Positions 1 to 9,225 are shown, counted from the first letter of the stretch. The stretch is DNA of 39,353 bases from JAJDFU01 sp964641965 (GCA_964641965.1 CAZXLD010000046.1:1-39353); one strand, 5' to 3'. The notes: generated by a model from the sequence alone, not told the origin. Program-made: numbers and translations.

Positions 1-536
1 CAAATGCCGTAATGGACGGAGCAGATGCTGTGATGCTTAGTGGAGAAACCTCTGTAGGCAGGCATCCGGTGTTGGTGGTAGAGGCAATGAATCGGATTAT
101 TGATCAGGCTGAGCAGCACCATTTTTTCCATGACAGCTTGTCTCGACCCATTCCGAGCGATAAATCCAGGACCTTCTTATCTGATGTGATTTGTTTTAAT
201 GCAGCTAAAACAGCCGAAGAGATCGGTGCCAAGTCCATTATCGGAATGACTTCCTCGGGTTATACCGCTTTTAAAGTATCAAGTTTCCGCCCTCAGGCAA
301 GTATCTATATCTTCTCCGACCAATTAAATATGTTGGCAACTCTAAACCTGGTATGGGGGGTGCGGACCTTTTACTACGATCGCTTTACCACCACCGATGA
401 AACCATACAGGATGTGACTGACATTCTAAAAGGAGCCGGTCGCCTCGAAAAAGGAGATACGATCGTGAATACGGGTACGATGCCATTACACCGACGGCTT
501 CGCACCAATATGCTGAAGATTACAATTGTCGAATAA
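1..536 (+). CDS. pyk: Pyruvate kinase, C-terminal part (5' end outside window)
   Basis: Pyruvate kinase converts phosphoenolpyruvate and ADP to pyruvate and ATP in the last step of glycolysis. The reading frame is already open at base 3, before the first ATG at 12. It begins with NAVMDGADAVMLSGETSVG, the conserved block at the end of the catalytic barrel of this family. About 177 residues follow, forming the alpha/beta C-terminal domain, which holds regulatory and subunit contacts in known enzymes. The stop TAA lies at 534-536. The N-terminal two thirds lie upstream of the window, so the ATG at 12 is an internal Met and not the start. The C-terminal domain looks complete. No strong terminator follows, only a weak AAAAGCC/GGCTTTT pairing around 569-608. 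Confidence 0.95.
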   Translation, partial: NAVMDGADAVMLSGETSVGRHPVLVVEAMNRIIDQAEQHHFFHDSLSRPIPSDKSRTFLSDVICFNAAKTAEEIGAKSIIGMTSSGYTAFKVSSFRPQASIYIFSDQLNMLATLNLVWGVRTFYYDRFTTTDETIQDVTDILKGAGRLEKGDTIVNTGTMPLHRRLRTNMLKITIVE

Positions 537-614
537 GCCCAATCAAATTATCAATAGCCAAAGCAGGAAAAGCCGTAATGGCTGTAAAGCAAGGTTTAAT
601 GGCTTTTATCTTGC

Positions 615-622
615 TAAATTTG
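615..622 (+). promoter_or_regulatory. Candidate Bacteroidota -7 box upstream of TPR gene
   Basis: TAAATTTG matches the Bacteroidota -7 consensus TAnnTTTG exactly and lies in the gap between pyk and the TPR/DUF4292/envC-like operon. No convincing TTTG is found 19-21 bases upstream, so this is a half-match only. It would give a leader of about 175 bases before the ATG at 804. Confidence 0.3.
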
Positions 623-803
623 TGTTAGGCTCCTAAACCTGCAAACTATTCCAATTGGTAAAACAGTTGGGAGATTGGTTGCGTTGGTATAGCATTCGGT
701 GGCTAACAGGAAAACGCCAAATTCACTAGAATTAAAGCGCATTCATCTGGGTAAGCTTTTATTGAAGCAACCGATTTATGCGGTGAGCCGAAATACAGTA
801 TTT

Positions 804-2513
804 ATGATAAAGATTATTCGCGCATATTTATTTTTCCTTCTGCCTGTTGGCATTTTTGGAACGGTTTCGGCACAGCAAATCAGTGAAGCTGAGGTTATTC
901 TTCAACGGATTTTTATAGATGGCAACCGGGAAATGTCACTTGGCAATGATGAGTCAGCCATTGACTTATTTGAGCAGGTGCTTAAAGATGACCCTTCCAA
1001 CCATGCTGCCTGGTTTAAGATTGCCCGATTAGATTTTAAGAATGACCGTCCTGAAAGGGCCCTGCGTAATATTGAAAAAGCGCTTGACCTCGCTCCAGAA
1101 AATGCCTGGTACTTATTGTTCAAGGCGGAGGTATTGGAAAAGGTGGGAAAGTTTTCTAAAGCTGCTGATTGTTATAAAGGCCTTGTTGCCCTTGACCCGG
1201 ATCGCGTGGAGTTTTATCATCGATGGGCAAAAGCATTGATTCGCGATGAAAAACCTATGGATGCGATCAAGGTGTATGATCGGCTGGAGAAGACAAACGG
1301 CACGAACCAGGATATTGTAAGGAGGAAACATACCCTTTATTTAGGTGTAGGCAACAGAAAAAAAGCGGCGGCCGAACTGAATCGTTTAATTGACGCCTAC
1401 CCAAGCCAAAATGAATATCGCTATCTGCTGGCAGAGTTCTACGAACAAATAGAGGAGCCTGAAAAAGCGAGAGCTGTGTATACTCAAATTCTAGAGCTCG
1501 ACCCGAATGATCCCAAAGCCAAACTGCGACTGGCAGGTTCAAGTACTCGCAATTCAGACCAAATAGAATTTGTTCGTTCGTTGGAGCCCATTTTTCGGCA
1601 AGCTGACCTTGGACTGGAGCCGAAAGTTAAGCGAGTGATCCCACTGATTCAAGAGGTGGCTTCAACGCAGGATGAAGCATTAGCCAAGGCGCTGTTAGAA
1701 CAGATGGAAATCTTGAAGGAGGTCCACCCTGGCGAGGCCATTCCTTTTGCAGCTTCAGGCGATCTACTCTACCATACCGGAAGGACAGAAGAAGCCTTAC
1801 AGGCGTATTTAGCCTCCCTTGAATTTGACGACACCATCTTTTCGGTTTGGGAGCAAATACTTACCATTTATGCTTCCGAAGGAAAGTTGAAGGAGTTAAA
1901 ATCAGGTGCAGATGAAGCCATGGAAATTTTTCCCAACAAAGCCAGGCTCTACGTATGGAGTGGCATGGCGGACATTCAAACAGGGCAACCGAAAAGCGCC
2001 CTTTCCTCCTTTGATCAAGCTACCTTGATGAGTTCCGGTAATCCGGCTTCCCTGCTGGAGATCTATTACTGGATGGGGGTTGCCTACACGCTAACTGAAG
2101 ATTGGGAGGCAGCGGAAAAGGCTTTTCAGGATGCCCTCGAGATTCAACCCAACGCTCCATTGGTACTTAGTGGCTTCAGCTTATTACTCTCTGAGAGCGG
2201 CTCCCGACCGAAAGAAGCCTTGCAAATGGCTGAACTTAGCCTAAAGGCCGATCCGCGCTTTCCTCCTGGGCTCCAGGCTAAAGGATGGCATTTTTACAAG
2301 CAAAAAAAATATGCCGAAGCAGCAAAATGGCTCAATGATGCCAATGCTATGTTGAAAAGCCCGAATCCAATGCTCCTAGAACAACTTGGAGATGTCTATT
2401 TTCAACAGGGACGTCAAGAGGAGGCCATCAACCTGTGGGAACAGGCGCGCCTGGCCGGTTCAGAATCCAGGTTGCTGGAACGAAAAATTGCCGATAGGAA
2501 GCTCTATGAATAA
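804..2513 (+). CDS. Exported tetratricopeptide-repeat protein
   Basis: This is a protein of about 569 residues built almost wholly of TPR helices, which normally serve as a protein-protein interaction scaffold. I chose the ATG at 804 over the GTG at 699 because it is followed by a signal peptide with a hydrophobic core (AYLFFLLPVGIFG) and a cleavage site near VSAQQ; the GTG would put 35 unlikely residues in front. TPR units with the usual A/G/Y/P pattern run from about residue 30 to 180 (for example AWFKIARLDFKNDRPERALR), again near 200-245, and from 330 to the C-terminus. It overlaps the next gene by 8 bases and heads a trio with the DUF4292 lipoprotein and EnvC-like factor. An envelope-assembly role is inferred from that context; the specific function is unknown. 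Confidence 0.88.
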   Translation: MIKIIRAYLFFLLPVGIFGTVSAQQISEAEVILQRIFIDGNREMSLGNDESAIDLFEQVLKDDPSNHAAWFKIARLDFKNDRPERALRNIEKALDLAPENAWYLLFKAEVLEKVGKFSKAADCYKGLVALDPDRVEFYHRWAKALIRDEKPMDAIKVYDRLEKTNGTNQDIVRRKHTLYLGVGNRKKAAAELNRLIDAYPSQNEYRYLLAEFYEQIEEPEKARAVYTQILELDPNDPKAKLRLAGSSTRNSDQIEFVRSLEPIFRQADLGLEPKVKRVIPLIQEVASTQDEALAKALLEQMEILKEVHPGEAIPFAASGDLLYHTGRTEEALQAYLASLEFDDTIFSVWEQILTIYASEGKLKELKSGADEAMEIFPNKARLYVWSGMADIQTGQPKSALSSFDQATLMSSGNPASLLEIYYWMGVAYTLTEDWEAAEKAFQDALEIQPNAPLVLSGFSLLLSESGSRPKEALQMAELSLKADPRFPPGLQAKGWHFYKQKKYAEAAKWLNDANAMLKSPNPMLLEQLGDVYFQQGRQEEAINLWEQARLAGSESRLLERKIADRKLYE

Positions 2514-3294
2514 AATACCAGGATTTAGATTTTGGGGAATATTCCTATTCCTGACCCTAATCACATTTTTTAATGGATGTGCCAGTAAAAAGACGGTCAC
2601 GACCAAGCCTAAGCTAATAGAAGAAACTCCGTCTGCCTTATTTCAAAAAATGATCGAGAATCAATTGGACGCCGATTGGTTTTCAGCCAAAATCCGCTTT
2701 TCCTATTCGGATGCAGAACAAAGTGTAAAGGCCAATGGCAATCTACATCTTCGATATGACAGTCTAATTTGGATGAACGTCCGAAAGCTGGGTTTTGAGG
2801 TTGCCCGGGTAAAAATAACCCCCGATTCCATTTTCGTAATTGACCGGCTCAACAATCAATATATAGCTGAGGAGCTGGATTACCTGGACAGGACTTACCA
2901 GGCTCCGGTCAATTTTTCCATGCTGCAATCCCTCATGCTGGGCCATCCGGTGTTGTTTAGCATTGACGGGTTTGAGCTTAAAGAATCACAAGAAGACATC
3001 TTAATAAAAATTCCTGACGATGAAATGCCAGGTACGTATCTGATTTCCAATCCAGATTTTCTACTTTCAGAAATGATATTGCGGGAGTTAAAAACCGACC
3101 GTATCTTACAGGTTAAACTCGATGAATACGATGTTTTGCCTGACAAGCAGAATTTTTCGTATTTTAGAAAGATAAATTTAAAAGAGAAAATTGGCAGTCT
3201 CCTGGAAATGGAGCTCCGATTTTCTCAGATTGAGATTGATAATCCTGCTGAAGTCAGGTTTGTAATACCGGAACGCTATACACGTGTACGCTAG
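2506..3294 (+). CDS. DUF4292 lipoprotein
   Basis: This is a predicted lipoprotein of 262 residues. The start at 2506 (ATG overlapping the TPR stop) is followed by a hydrophobic stretch and a lipobox ending FFNGCAS, with the lipidated Cys at residue 25. The mature part has alternating beta strands (NLHLRYDSLIWMNVRKLGFEVARVKITPDSIFVID), the pattern of the Bacteroidota DUF4292 family. I recall this family as distantly related to LolA/LolB lipoprotein carriers, but cannot verify that here. It is translationally coupled to both neighbours, by 8 bases upstream and 11 bases downstream, which suggests co-production with the TPR and EnvC-like proteins at the envelope. The exact role is unknown. Confidence 0.85.
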   Translation: MNKIPGFRFWGIFLFLTLITFFNGCASKKTVTTKPKLIEETPSALFQKMIENQLDADWFSAKIRFSYSDAEQSVKANGNLHLRYDSLIWMNVRKLGFEVARVKITPDSIFVIDRLNNQYIAEELDYLDRTYQAPVNFSMLQSLMLGHPVLFSIDGFELKESQEDILIKIPDDEMPGTYLISNPDFLLSEMILRELKTDRILQVKLDEYDVLPDKQNFSYFRKINLKEKIGSLLEMELRFSQIEIDNPAEVRFVIPERYTRVR

Positions 3295-4468
3295 AAAACA
3301 CTATACACTAACCCTCACGTTGGTCCTATTATCCTTTGTACTCCTGGGGCAATCCCGAAATGCACTGGAAGAAAAAAGGAAGGCGCTGCTTAAACAAATA
3401 GATCAAACTGCAGCTCAACTAAAAAATACCCAAAAGGACAAAAAGCAGACCTTATCCAGATATATCTATCTGCGCAATCAGGTACAGAATCGAGAACAAT
3501 TGATCGAGACGCTAAGATCAGAATTGGATTTGATCGATCAAAGCGTGGAACGTACCGGGCTTGCAGTTGAAGCTTTGCAACACGATATTACAGATCTCAA
3601 AAAGGAATACGCCAATACACTTCGCGTGGCTTATCGCGTGAAGATGAATCACAGCCTACTCATCTTTCTTTTCTCTGCCAGTACCTTAAACGAAGTCATT
3701 CAGCGCTGGCAATATATTCGACAATATGAGCGCTATCGTAGGCGCCAGGCAAATCTCATTGAGATTACCCAGCAGACTCTATCCAATAAAATGACAGATC
3801 TGGCAGAGCGAAAAGTAGAAAAAGAACGCCTACTCTCCGTGCAAAAGGGGCAGCGGACAAAGTTGGGGTCTGAGCTATCAGAAAAGAACAAATTGCTGAA
3901 AGGGTTGCGAAAAGATGAGAAGCAATTAGCCAATCAGCTTGAAGAGCAGCAAAAAGCAGAGCGAGAGCTTAAGGAAACCATCGCTGCGGTCATTCGAAAG
4001 GAGATGGAATCCAAATCACTGACGGCTGCCAATCGGGAAATGAATACCGCACTGGTAAGGTTGTCAAAAGATTTTGCTCAGAATCGGGGCGCACTCCCTT
4101 GGCCGGTTTCCCGGGGTAGAGTCAGCAAACCCTATGGTACACAAGACCACCCCAAGCTTAAAGGCGTAAAGATTACCAATAATGGCATTGACATCCGCAC
4201 AGACCCTGGCGCCAAAGTATTCGCAGTTTTTTCAGGAAAAGTAGTCAGCTCCTCTTATATACCTGGTTACCGAAATACAATTATACTGCGGCATGGCAAC
4301 TACTACAGTGTGTACTCCAACCTAGAAGTTGTATCTATCAGCCGGGGAGATAATATAAAAGGTGGGCAGATTATTGGGAGGGTGAGCCATGATCAACCGG
4401 AAGTCCATTTTGAACTCTGGGAGGAAAAAAGGCGTATGAATCCTAAGCAATGGATAAGGTCTAGGTAG
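3284..4468 (+). CDS. EnvC-like murein hydrolase activator (degenerate LytM/M23 domain)
   Basis: This 394-residue protein uses a GTG start overlapping the DUF4292 stop; no better ATG exists and the GTG leads straight into a signal peptide (TLTLVLLSFVLLGQS). Residues about 27-265 form a long coiled coil, and residues about 270-390 a LytM/peptidase M23 domain (GIDIRTDPGAKVFAVFSGKV, later VHFELWEE). Active M23 enzymes need an HxxxD pair, a His in the Y-A-H-L block and an HxH motif. Here the positions read N299...D303, N346 (YSNL) and E373-V-H375, so only part of the metal site remains. That matches EnvC-type activators, which switch on cell-wall amidases instead of cutting peptidoglycan. Coiled coil plus LytM is the EnvC architecture. 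Periplasmic location and a division-related role are inferred. Confidence 0.88.
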   Translation: MYARKHYTLTLTLVLLSFVLLGQSRNALEEKRKALLKQIDQTAAQLKNTQKDKKQTLSRYIYLRNQVQNREQLIETLRSELDLIDQSVERTGLAVEALQHDITDLKKEYANTLRVAYRVKMNHSLLIFLFSASTLNEVIQRWQYIRQYERYRRRQANLIEITQQTLSNKMTDLAERKVEKERLLSVQKGQRTKLGSELSEKNKLLKGLRKDEKQLANQLEEQQKAERELKETIAAVIRKEMESKSLTAANREMNTALVRLSKDFAQNRGALPWPVSRGRVSKPYGTQDHPKLKGVKITNNGIDIRTDPGAKVFAVFSGKVVSSSYIPGYRNTIILRHGNYYSVYSNLEVVSISRGDNIKGGQIIGRVSHDQPEVHFELWEEKRRMNPKQWIRSR

Positions 4469-4550
4469 GTTGGAACTAACTATCCTTATTTTTTTATTAA
4501 TAGTAGACTTATTAAAGTGGGTAAAACCATAGTAAAGCGGGAATGATTGC

Positions 4551-5768
4551 ATGCGGAATGATTGGAACATAGGAGAAAAAAAGAAGCTTGGAACCAGACA
4601 AGAGGAAGAATATGCTGTGCTGATCGGCCTGGTTCATAAATTACAAACTGAAGAACAAGTTCAGGAATATCTGGATGAGCTTGAGTTTCTTGCACTTACT
4701 GCCGGTGCCAAGACAGCCAAGCGGTTTATCCAAAAATTGCCACATCCCGATGCCAAAACCTTTATCGGACGAGGAAAACTGGAAGAAATCAAGGCATTTA
4801 TCGACCGTCGGGAAGAAATCAATATGGTCATTTTCGATGATGACCTGACTGGCAAACAAGTCAGTATCCTAGAGGAATATCTGAAGGTTAAAATAATTGA
4901 CCGCTCCAGCTTGATACTTGATATTTTTGCAAGTAGAGCCCAGACTGCACAAGCCAAAACCCAAGTGGAATTAGCCCAGATGCAATACCTGTTACCACGT
5001 CTTCGCGGACTCTGGACCCACTTGGAACGGCAGCGAGGAGGTATTGGAATGCGTGGTCCTGGTGAACAAGAAATTGAAACTGACCGCCGGATTGTAAGGG
5101 ATAAGATCAGTCGCCTCAAGAAAAAACTGGAGAAGATCGATCAACAGAATATGACCCGGAGAAAGCAGCGGGGCGAACTTGTTCGGGTAGCTTTGGTCGG
5201 CTATACAAATGTTGGGAAAAGTACATTGATGAATGTACTGAGTAAAGCGGATGTATTTGCTGAAGATAAGTTGTTTGCTACCCTAGACACTATCGTAAGA
5301 AAGGTAGTATGGGACCAGGTACCTTTCCTGCTTTCCGACACGGTTGGTTTTATCCGAAAATTACCTACCCACCTGATCGAGAGTTTCAAAAGTACCCTCG
5401 ATGAGGTTCGTGAAAGCGATATTTTGCTTCACGTGGTAGATTTGGCTCATCCCATGCACGAAGATCATATCCGAACGGTAATGGAAACCCTCAAGGATCT
5501 TAATGCCCAGGAAAAACAAACCTTGCTGGTTTTCAATAAAATTGACCTATACCGACAACTGCATTACGATGATTTTATTGACGAAGAGGCACGTATTGAA
5601 ATAGAAGAAGGATTGCAAGGAAGCCTTCGCTATTTATTTGATTTTGAAAATGTCTTTATTTCCGCCCAGACTAAAGAAGGGATAGACGAATTACGTCAAA
5701 TCCTTTCCCAAATGATTCAGAAAGAATATCACAAACGATATCCCTACCGAGCCAAACAGTGGAGCTGA
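4551..5768 (+). CDS. hflX: Ribosome-associated GTPase HflX
   Basis: HflX binds the large ribosomal subunit and hydrolyses GTP, and in known bacteria splits or rescues stalled ribosomes under stress. The 405-residue protein has the HflX N-terminal domain (HPDAKTFIGRGKLEEI, about 65-80), the glycine-rich linker QRGGIGMRGPGEQEIETDRR (161-180), a coiled coil to about 205, then the GTPase domain. G1 is GYTNVGKST (217-225), G3 is DTVGF (263-267) and G4 is NKID (329-332). Length is usual for the family. The ATG at 4551 fits; there is no Shine-Dalgarno sequence, which is normal for this phylum. It follows the envC-like gene by 82 bases and probably has its own transcription signal. It is followed 46 bases later by the M29 peptidase. 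Confidence 0.96.
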   Translation: MRNDWNIGEKKKLGTRQEEEYAVLIGLVHKLQTEEQVQEYLDELEFLALTAGAKTAKRFIQKLPHPDAKTFIGRGKLEEIKAFIDRREEINMVIFDDDLTGKQVSILEEYLKVKIIDRSSLILDIFASRAQTAQAKTQVELAQMQYLLPRLRGLWTHLERQRGGIGMRGPGEQEIETDRRIVRDKISRLKKKLEKIDQQNMTRRKQRGELVRVALVGYTNVGKSTLMNVLSKADVFAEDKLFATLDTIVRKVVWDQVPFLLSDTVGFIRKLPTHLIESFKSTLDEVRESDILLHVVDLAHPMHEDHIRTVMETLKDLNAQEKQTLLVFNKIDLYRQLHYDDFIDEEARIEIEEGLQGSLRYLFDFENVFISAQTKEGIDELRQILSQMIQKEYHKRYPYRAKQWS

Positions 5769-5814
5769 TTTCAATTCATCCGCTATATACCCTAAATCCT
5801 TTATCGCCTTACCC

Positions 5815-6924
5815 ATGTCATCTAACCTTCTAACTATTGAAAACAAATACGCTCAACTACTCACCCAATACTGTCTTGCGCTTGAACCTGGCGAAAAGCT
5901 CTTTATCCAAAGCACCACCCTTGCTGAACCCCTTGTGCGTGAGGTGTATCGGGAAGCTCTTCGACTAGGTGCTTTACCAGAAGTACAGCTTGATTTTCGA
6001 GAGCAAGGGAAAATCCTATTGCAAGAGGGTGCCGATGATCAATTGCAATTTGTTCCCACCCTATACAATAGGGCAATGAATGAATTTGAGGCTTTCCTCT
6101 ATATCATGGCCCCATTTAATCTCAGAGAACAAAACGAAGTCAATCCGGAACGCAGATCAATGCGCCAAAAGGCACTTTTGCCCCATCGGCAAAACTATTT
6201 TAAGCGGACTGCAGCAGGGAAAATGAAACGCAGTTTGTGTTTGTATCCTACTGCCGCTCAAGCCCAAGAGGCCGGAATGTCAACCGAAGATTACAGCCGG
6301 TTTGTTTTTCAGGCTTGTCATCTAGATCAAGAGAATCCTACCCAGGCCTGGCTAGAAGTTCGAAAGACTCAGCAAACCTATGTCGATGTATTGAACAAAT
6401 CCCGTAAAGTCCATTTTCGAGGCCCTGGTATCGACATCTCCTTTTCTTGTGCAGGTAGGACCTGGATCAATTCGGATGGACGCACGAATATGCCTTCGGG
6501 AGAGGTATTCACTTCTCCAATTGAGGATTCTGTCAATGGGACTATCCATTTTAGCTATCCTGCCATTTACATGGGCAAAGAAGTGGAGGGTGTAACCCTA
6601 TGGGTGGAGCAAGGCGAGATAAAAAAATGGGAAGCCGAACGGGGATATGATTTCCTGGAGGAGGTTTTCGCTCTACCAGGGGCAAGGCGTTTTGGAGAAG
6701 CTGCGATTGGCACGAATTATAGCATTAGGCAGTTTACCAAAAACATACTATTCGACGAAAAAATTGGGGGCACCGTTCATATGGCGATCGGCCAAAGCTA
6801 CCCGCAAGCTGGCGGAAAAAACGAATCTTCTATTCATTGGGACATGATTGCGGACATGCGGAAAGGGGGAGAAATCTTTGCAGATGATATTAAAATATAT
6901 GCGGACGGCAATTTCCTCATCTGA
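5815..6924 (+). CDS. Aminopeptidase T family (M29) metallopeptidase
   Basis: This cytoplasmic metallo-aminopeptidase of 369 residues would remove N-terminal residues from peptides using a two-metal site. M29 ligands can be placed by motif: E230 in NMPSGEVFTSP, E295 in FGEAAIGTN, H322 in GTVHMAIG, Y329 in QSYP, and H341/D343 in IHWDMI. All expected ligands are present, so the enzyme should be active. The N-terminal half (YAQLLTQYCLALEPGEKLFI) is the usual M29 alpha/beta domain. The length is slightly short of the roughly 400 residues of AmpS/AmpT but both ends look complete. Start ATG at 5815. It lies just after hflX in the same direction. Substrate preference cannot be read from the sequence. 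Confidence 0.92.
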   Translation: MSSNLLTIENKYAQLLTQYCLALEPGEKLFIQSTTLAEPLVREVYREALRLGALPEVQLDFREQGKILLQEGADDQLQFVPTLYNRAMNEFEAFLYIMAPFNLREQNEVNPERRSMRQKALLPHRQNYFKRTAAGKMKRSLCLYPTAAQAQEAGMSTEDYSRFVFQACHLDQENPTQAWLEVRKTQQTYVDVLNKSRKVHFRGPGIDISFSCAGRTWINSDGRTNMPSGEVFTSPIEDSVNGTIHFSYPAIYMGKEVEGVTLWVEQGEIKKWEAERGYDFLEEVFALPGARRFGEAAIGTNYSIRQFTKNILFDEKIGGTVHMAIGQSYPQAGGKNESSIHWDMIADMRKGGEIFADDIKIYADGNFLI

Positions 6925-7037
6925 CCCATTCGATGCCCTGAAAGTACGCGGGAAAGGGAATTTCTCATTAACTTGCCTAACCCATAGCATTTAATAAAAA
7001 ACGAAGCACTACACGCAAAAAACACAACCTGTAAACC

Positions 7038-7763
7038 GTGAACAACATCGCCTTTTTAGAATTGAAGTATGGCAATATCTACGGCGGGTACCCCAACTTC
7101 TATGCAATCAGTGAAATAGCCCTTCTCGTTTTTGAACCCGACTCTCGAAAAATCTTTCTGGAAAGCTGGATCAATAATGCAGATGTAGACATCGTTAATG
7201 TGTTCTCCAAAGTGAACGAGCTTGGACATACCATTGGCAGAATGAAAGAGGTTATGAACATGCGTACCCGACGCAGAAAAGTCTACAAAGAAGACTATCG
7301 ATTAGAAGAAGCTGAATTGGGTGAGATCTTCCAACGGCTCCGGCCTTCTAAAGCCCCTATTCGATCATTTTTAGTTCGCAATCTTAAAAAATATCGCTTC
7401 CGTAGTATCGTAACCTTCGATGGCAGACGAGATGTATTCCTTTGCGAACGTTCAGGTGCTAAATTCGACCGCTACAATATTGTGGATCTGCAAAAAGAAT
7501 TGAATAAGGAAACGGACTACCTATTCTCTTTAAACAAACTTGCAGTTGTTATCAACTTTGATCACGATAGGTCTTATTTAAGATCAAACAATCAGGAGTT
7601 TTGGTTGCATCCGATCGCAGCTCGCCAAATCGTGCCTAAATCAGCTGCTTACGATGCAGCGCGTTTGTTAATGGTGCATCAGGAATATGAGCAATATCAT
7701 GACGATTTCATGATGAAAGCAGCCCTGCTTCTGAACAAGATCCAGGCACAGAATGCTCAATAG
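7038..7763 (+). CDS. Unrecognised protein, possible degenerate exonuclease-like fold
   Basis: I do not recognise this 241-residue soluble protein. It starts with GTG at 7038 (MNNIAFLELKYG); no ATG lies nearby in frame. There is no signal peptide or membrane segment. The order of segments loosely recalls DEDD 3'-5' exonucleases: an N-terminal strand followed by EIALLVFEPDSRKIF, a middle strand IVTFDGRRDVFL, then NIVDLQKEL, and a late helix KSAAYDAARLLMVHQEY. The expected DxE of motif I reads ELK, so a nuclease would be damaged; this is a weak inference and not a family call. A basic stretch (MRTRRRKVYK, about 76-85) could bind nucleic acid. It stands 113 bases after the peptidase gene and converges with the beta-CASP hydrolase, 25 bases apart. 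Confidence 0.6.
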   Translation: MNNIAFLELKYGNIYGGYPNFYAISEIALLVFEPDSRKIFLESWINNADVDIVNVFSKVNELGHTIGRMKEVMNMRTRRRKVYKEDYRLEEAELGEIFQRLRPSKAPIRSFLVRNLKKYRFRSIVTFDGRRDVFLCERSGAKFDRYNIVDLQKELNKETDYLFSLNKLAVVINFDHDRSYLRSNNQEFWLHPIAARQIVPKSAAYDAARLLMVHQEYEQYHDDFMMKAALLLNKIQAQNAQ

Positions 7764-7788
7764 GTAAAGTTGCTTTTGCCTTAAAGAA

Positions 7789-9192
7789 CTAAAGGTCAAA
7801 GGACTCGCCCAAACTTGGAATACTGACTTTTTCGAACCCGTAGTCGTTCAGCATTTCGGAGAAAGGTCGTTGTCGATCTAGTGTACCGTGGACCAGGAAT
7901 ATTTCCTTGACCCTGTTGCGTTGATTTTTGACAAACTCCAGGAGTTCCAGTTTATCAGCATGGGCACTAAACGAATCCATGACCTCTACTCTGGCACGAA
8001 CCTGTTTTTCTTCTCCAAATAGTTTAATTACCTCTTTGCCTTCGCGCAAGGCCCCACCAGGGGTATAGGGTGCACAATACCCTACGATCAAAATGGTATT
8101 CTTGGCATTTTCAATGCTATTGGAAACATGATGCTTTATCCGGCCAGCATTGATCATACCCGCTGAACTGATAATAATGCAGGGCTCCTTCAAATGGTTA
8201 AGGGCCTTGGAATCCTCTACCTTTCGAATGTATTTCAACCCATTGAAACCGAAAGGGTCCGGATCAACCAGCATATATTCATTTAGTTCACTGTCAAAGC
8301 ATTCGGGGTGAGACCCAAAGATCATTGTTGCATTGACGGCTAATGGACTATCTACAAAAACAGGTATCCTGGGGAGCAATTCCTCATTGGCCATTTTATC
8401 CAACAAATAAACCAATTCTTGGGTACGGCCTACACTAAAAGCCGGGATAATTAACTTTCCTCGATTCTCTACGCAGGTTTCCCGAATAATAGCTAAAAAT
8501 CGTTTCGTCTCTCGTGGCGCTTCATCGTGCAAACGATCCCCATAAGTGGATTCACATATCAAATAATCCACTTCAGGCATAGTCTGTGGATCTCTTAAAA
8601 TCGGACGATGTGGACGCCCAATATCCCCCGAGAACCCTAGAAAGGTCGTTTTACCGCCCGCCTGAATTTTCAAGGTTACGGATGCACTACCCAGAATATG
8701 CCCGGCATCTCGAAACATGACTTCAATCCCATCTCGAATAGAAAACCATCGATTATAACCATAGCTGGTAAACAATTCCATTGTCTTTTGCACATGATGC
8801 TTCTCGTATAGGGGTTCAATCATCTCGTCATGCCTGCCTTTTCGCGCCATCCGTTTATTGTGGTATTCGGCATCTCGTTGTTGGATATTGGCACTATCCA
8901 ACAGCATTATTGAGCACAGGCTTCGAGTAGCATGAGTGGAGTGAATACAACCCGTGAAACCATCCTTGACTAATCTAGGAATTCGTCCGCTATGATCAAT
9001 ATGAGCGTGAGAGAGGACTAGGCAATCTACAGCGGAAGGATCAAAAAGCCAGTTTCGATTGAAATCTTCCATATCCTTATCACGGCCTTGATACAAGCCG
9101 CAATCTAAAAGAATTTGGTATCCGTCGTCTAAAGTAACCAGGTGAGCGCTCCCGGTAACTTCTTGGGCGGCCCCACAAAACTTGATTTTCAT
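7789..9192 (-). CDS. Beta-CASP metallo-beta-lactamase-fold RNase-like hydrolase
   Basis: This is a 467-residue member of the CPSF/RNase J-like group, zinc-dependent enzymes that cut or trim RNA. Visible motifs in order: the N-terminal MKIKFCGAAQEVTGSAHLV strand; the metal-binding HxHxDH as SHAHIDHSG (about 81-89); a GDIGRPHRPIL block carrying the next Asp; the beta-CASP block with VDSPLAV and GMINAGRIKHH; motif C as SFSAHADKLELL; and the final His in LVHGTLD. This layout, with an RMMBL-type C-terminus, is typical of stand-alone bacterial exonuclease-like members. No signal peptide is present, so it is cytoplasmic. Its start lies 34 bases beyond a strong terminator of the upstream operon, so it must have its own promoter or depend on read-through. 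RNA as substrate is inferred from family. Confidence 0.92.
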   Translation of the reverse strand: MKIKFCGAAQEVTGSAHLVTLDDGYQILLDCGLYQGRDKDMEDFNRNWLFDPSAVDCLVLSHAHIDHSGRIPRLVKDGFTGCIHSTHATRSLCSIMLLDSANIQQRDAEYHNKRMARKGRHDEMIEPLYEKHHVQKTMELFTSYGYNRWFSIRDGIEVMFRDAGHILGSASVTLKIQAGGKTTFLGFSGDIGRPHRPILRDPQTMPEVDYLICESTYGDRLHDEAPRETKRFLAIIRETCVENRGKLIIPAFSVGRTQELVYLLDKMANEELLPRIPVFVDSPLAVNATMIFGSHPECFDSELNEYMLVDPDPFGFNGLKYIRKVEDSKALNHLKEPCIIISSAGMINAGRIKHHVSNSIENAKNTILIVGYCAPYTPGGALREGKEVIKLFGEEKQVRARVEVMDSFSAHADKLELLEFVKNQRNRVKEIFLVHGTLDRQRPFSEMLNDYGFEKVSIPSLGESFDL

Positions 9193-9225
9193 GAAAGTGG
9201 ATTAGGTCTGAAATGATCCCAAGAA

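Noticed and set aside
569..608. Terminator after pyruvate kinase
   Set aside because: The AAAAGCC/GGCTTTT pairing has a loop of about 26 bases and no clean T-run.
646..729. Short frame reading QLVKQLGDWLRWYSIRW before the TPR gene
   Set aside because: It ends at a TAG after 27 codons and has no ATG or GTG start (only an internal TTG); too short and unsupported to call a gene.
699..803. GTG-started extension of the TPR protein
   Set aside because: The later ATG at 804 begins a clear signal peptide; the extra 35 residues are not signal-like.
4661..5119. Reverse-strand 152-codon frame inside hflX
   Set aside because: It is antisense to conserved HflX motifs and rich in Ser/Arg/Ile, as expected of a shadow frame.
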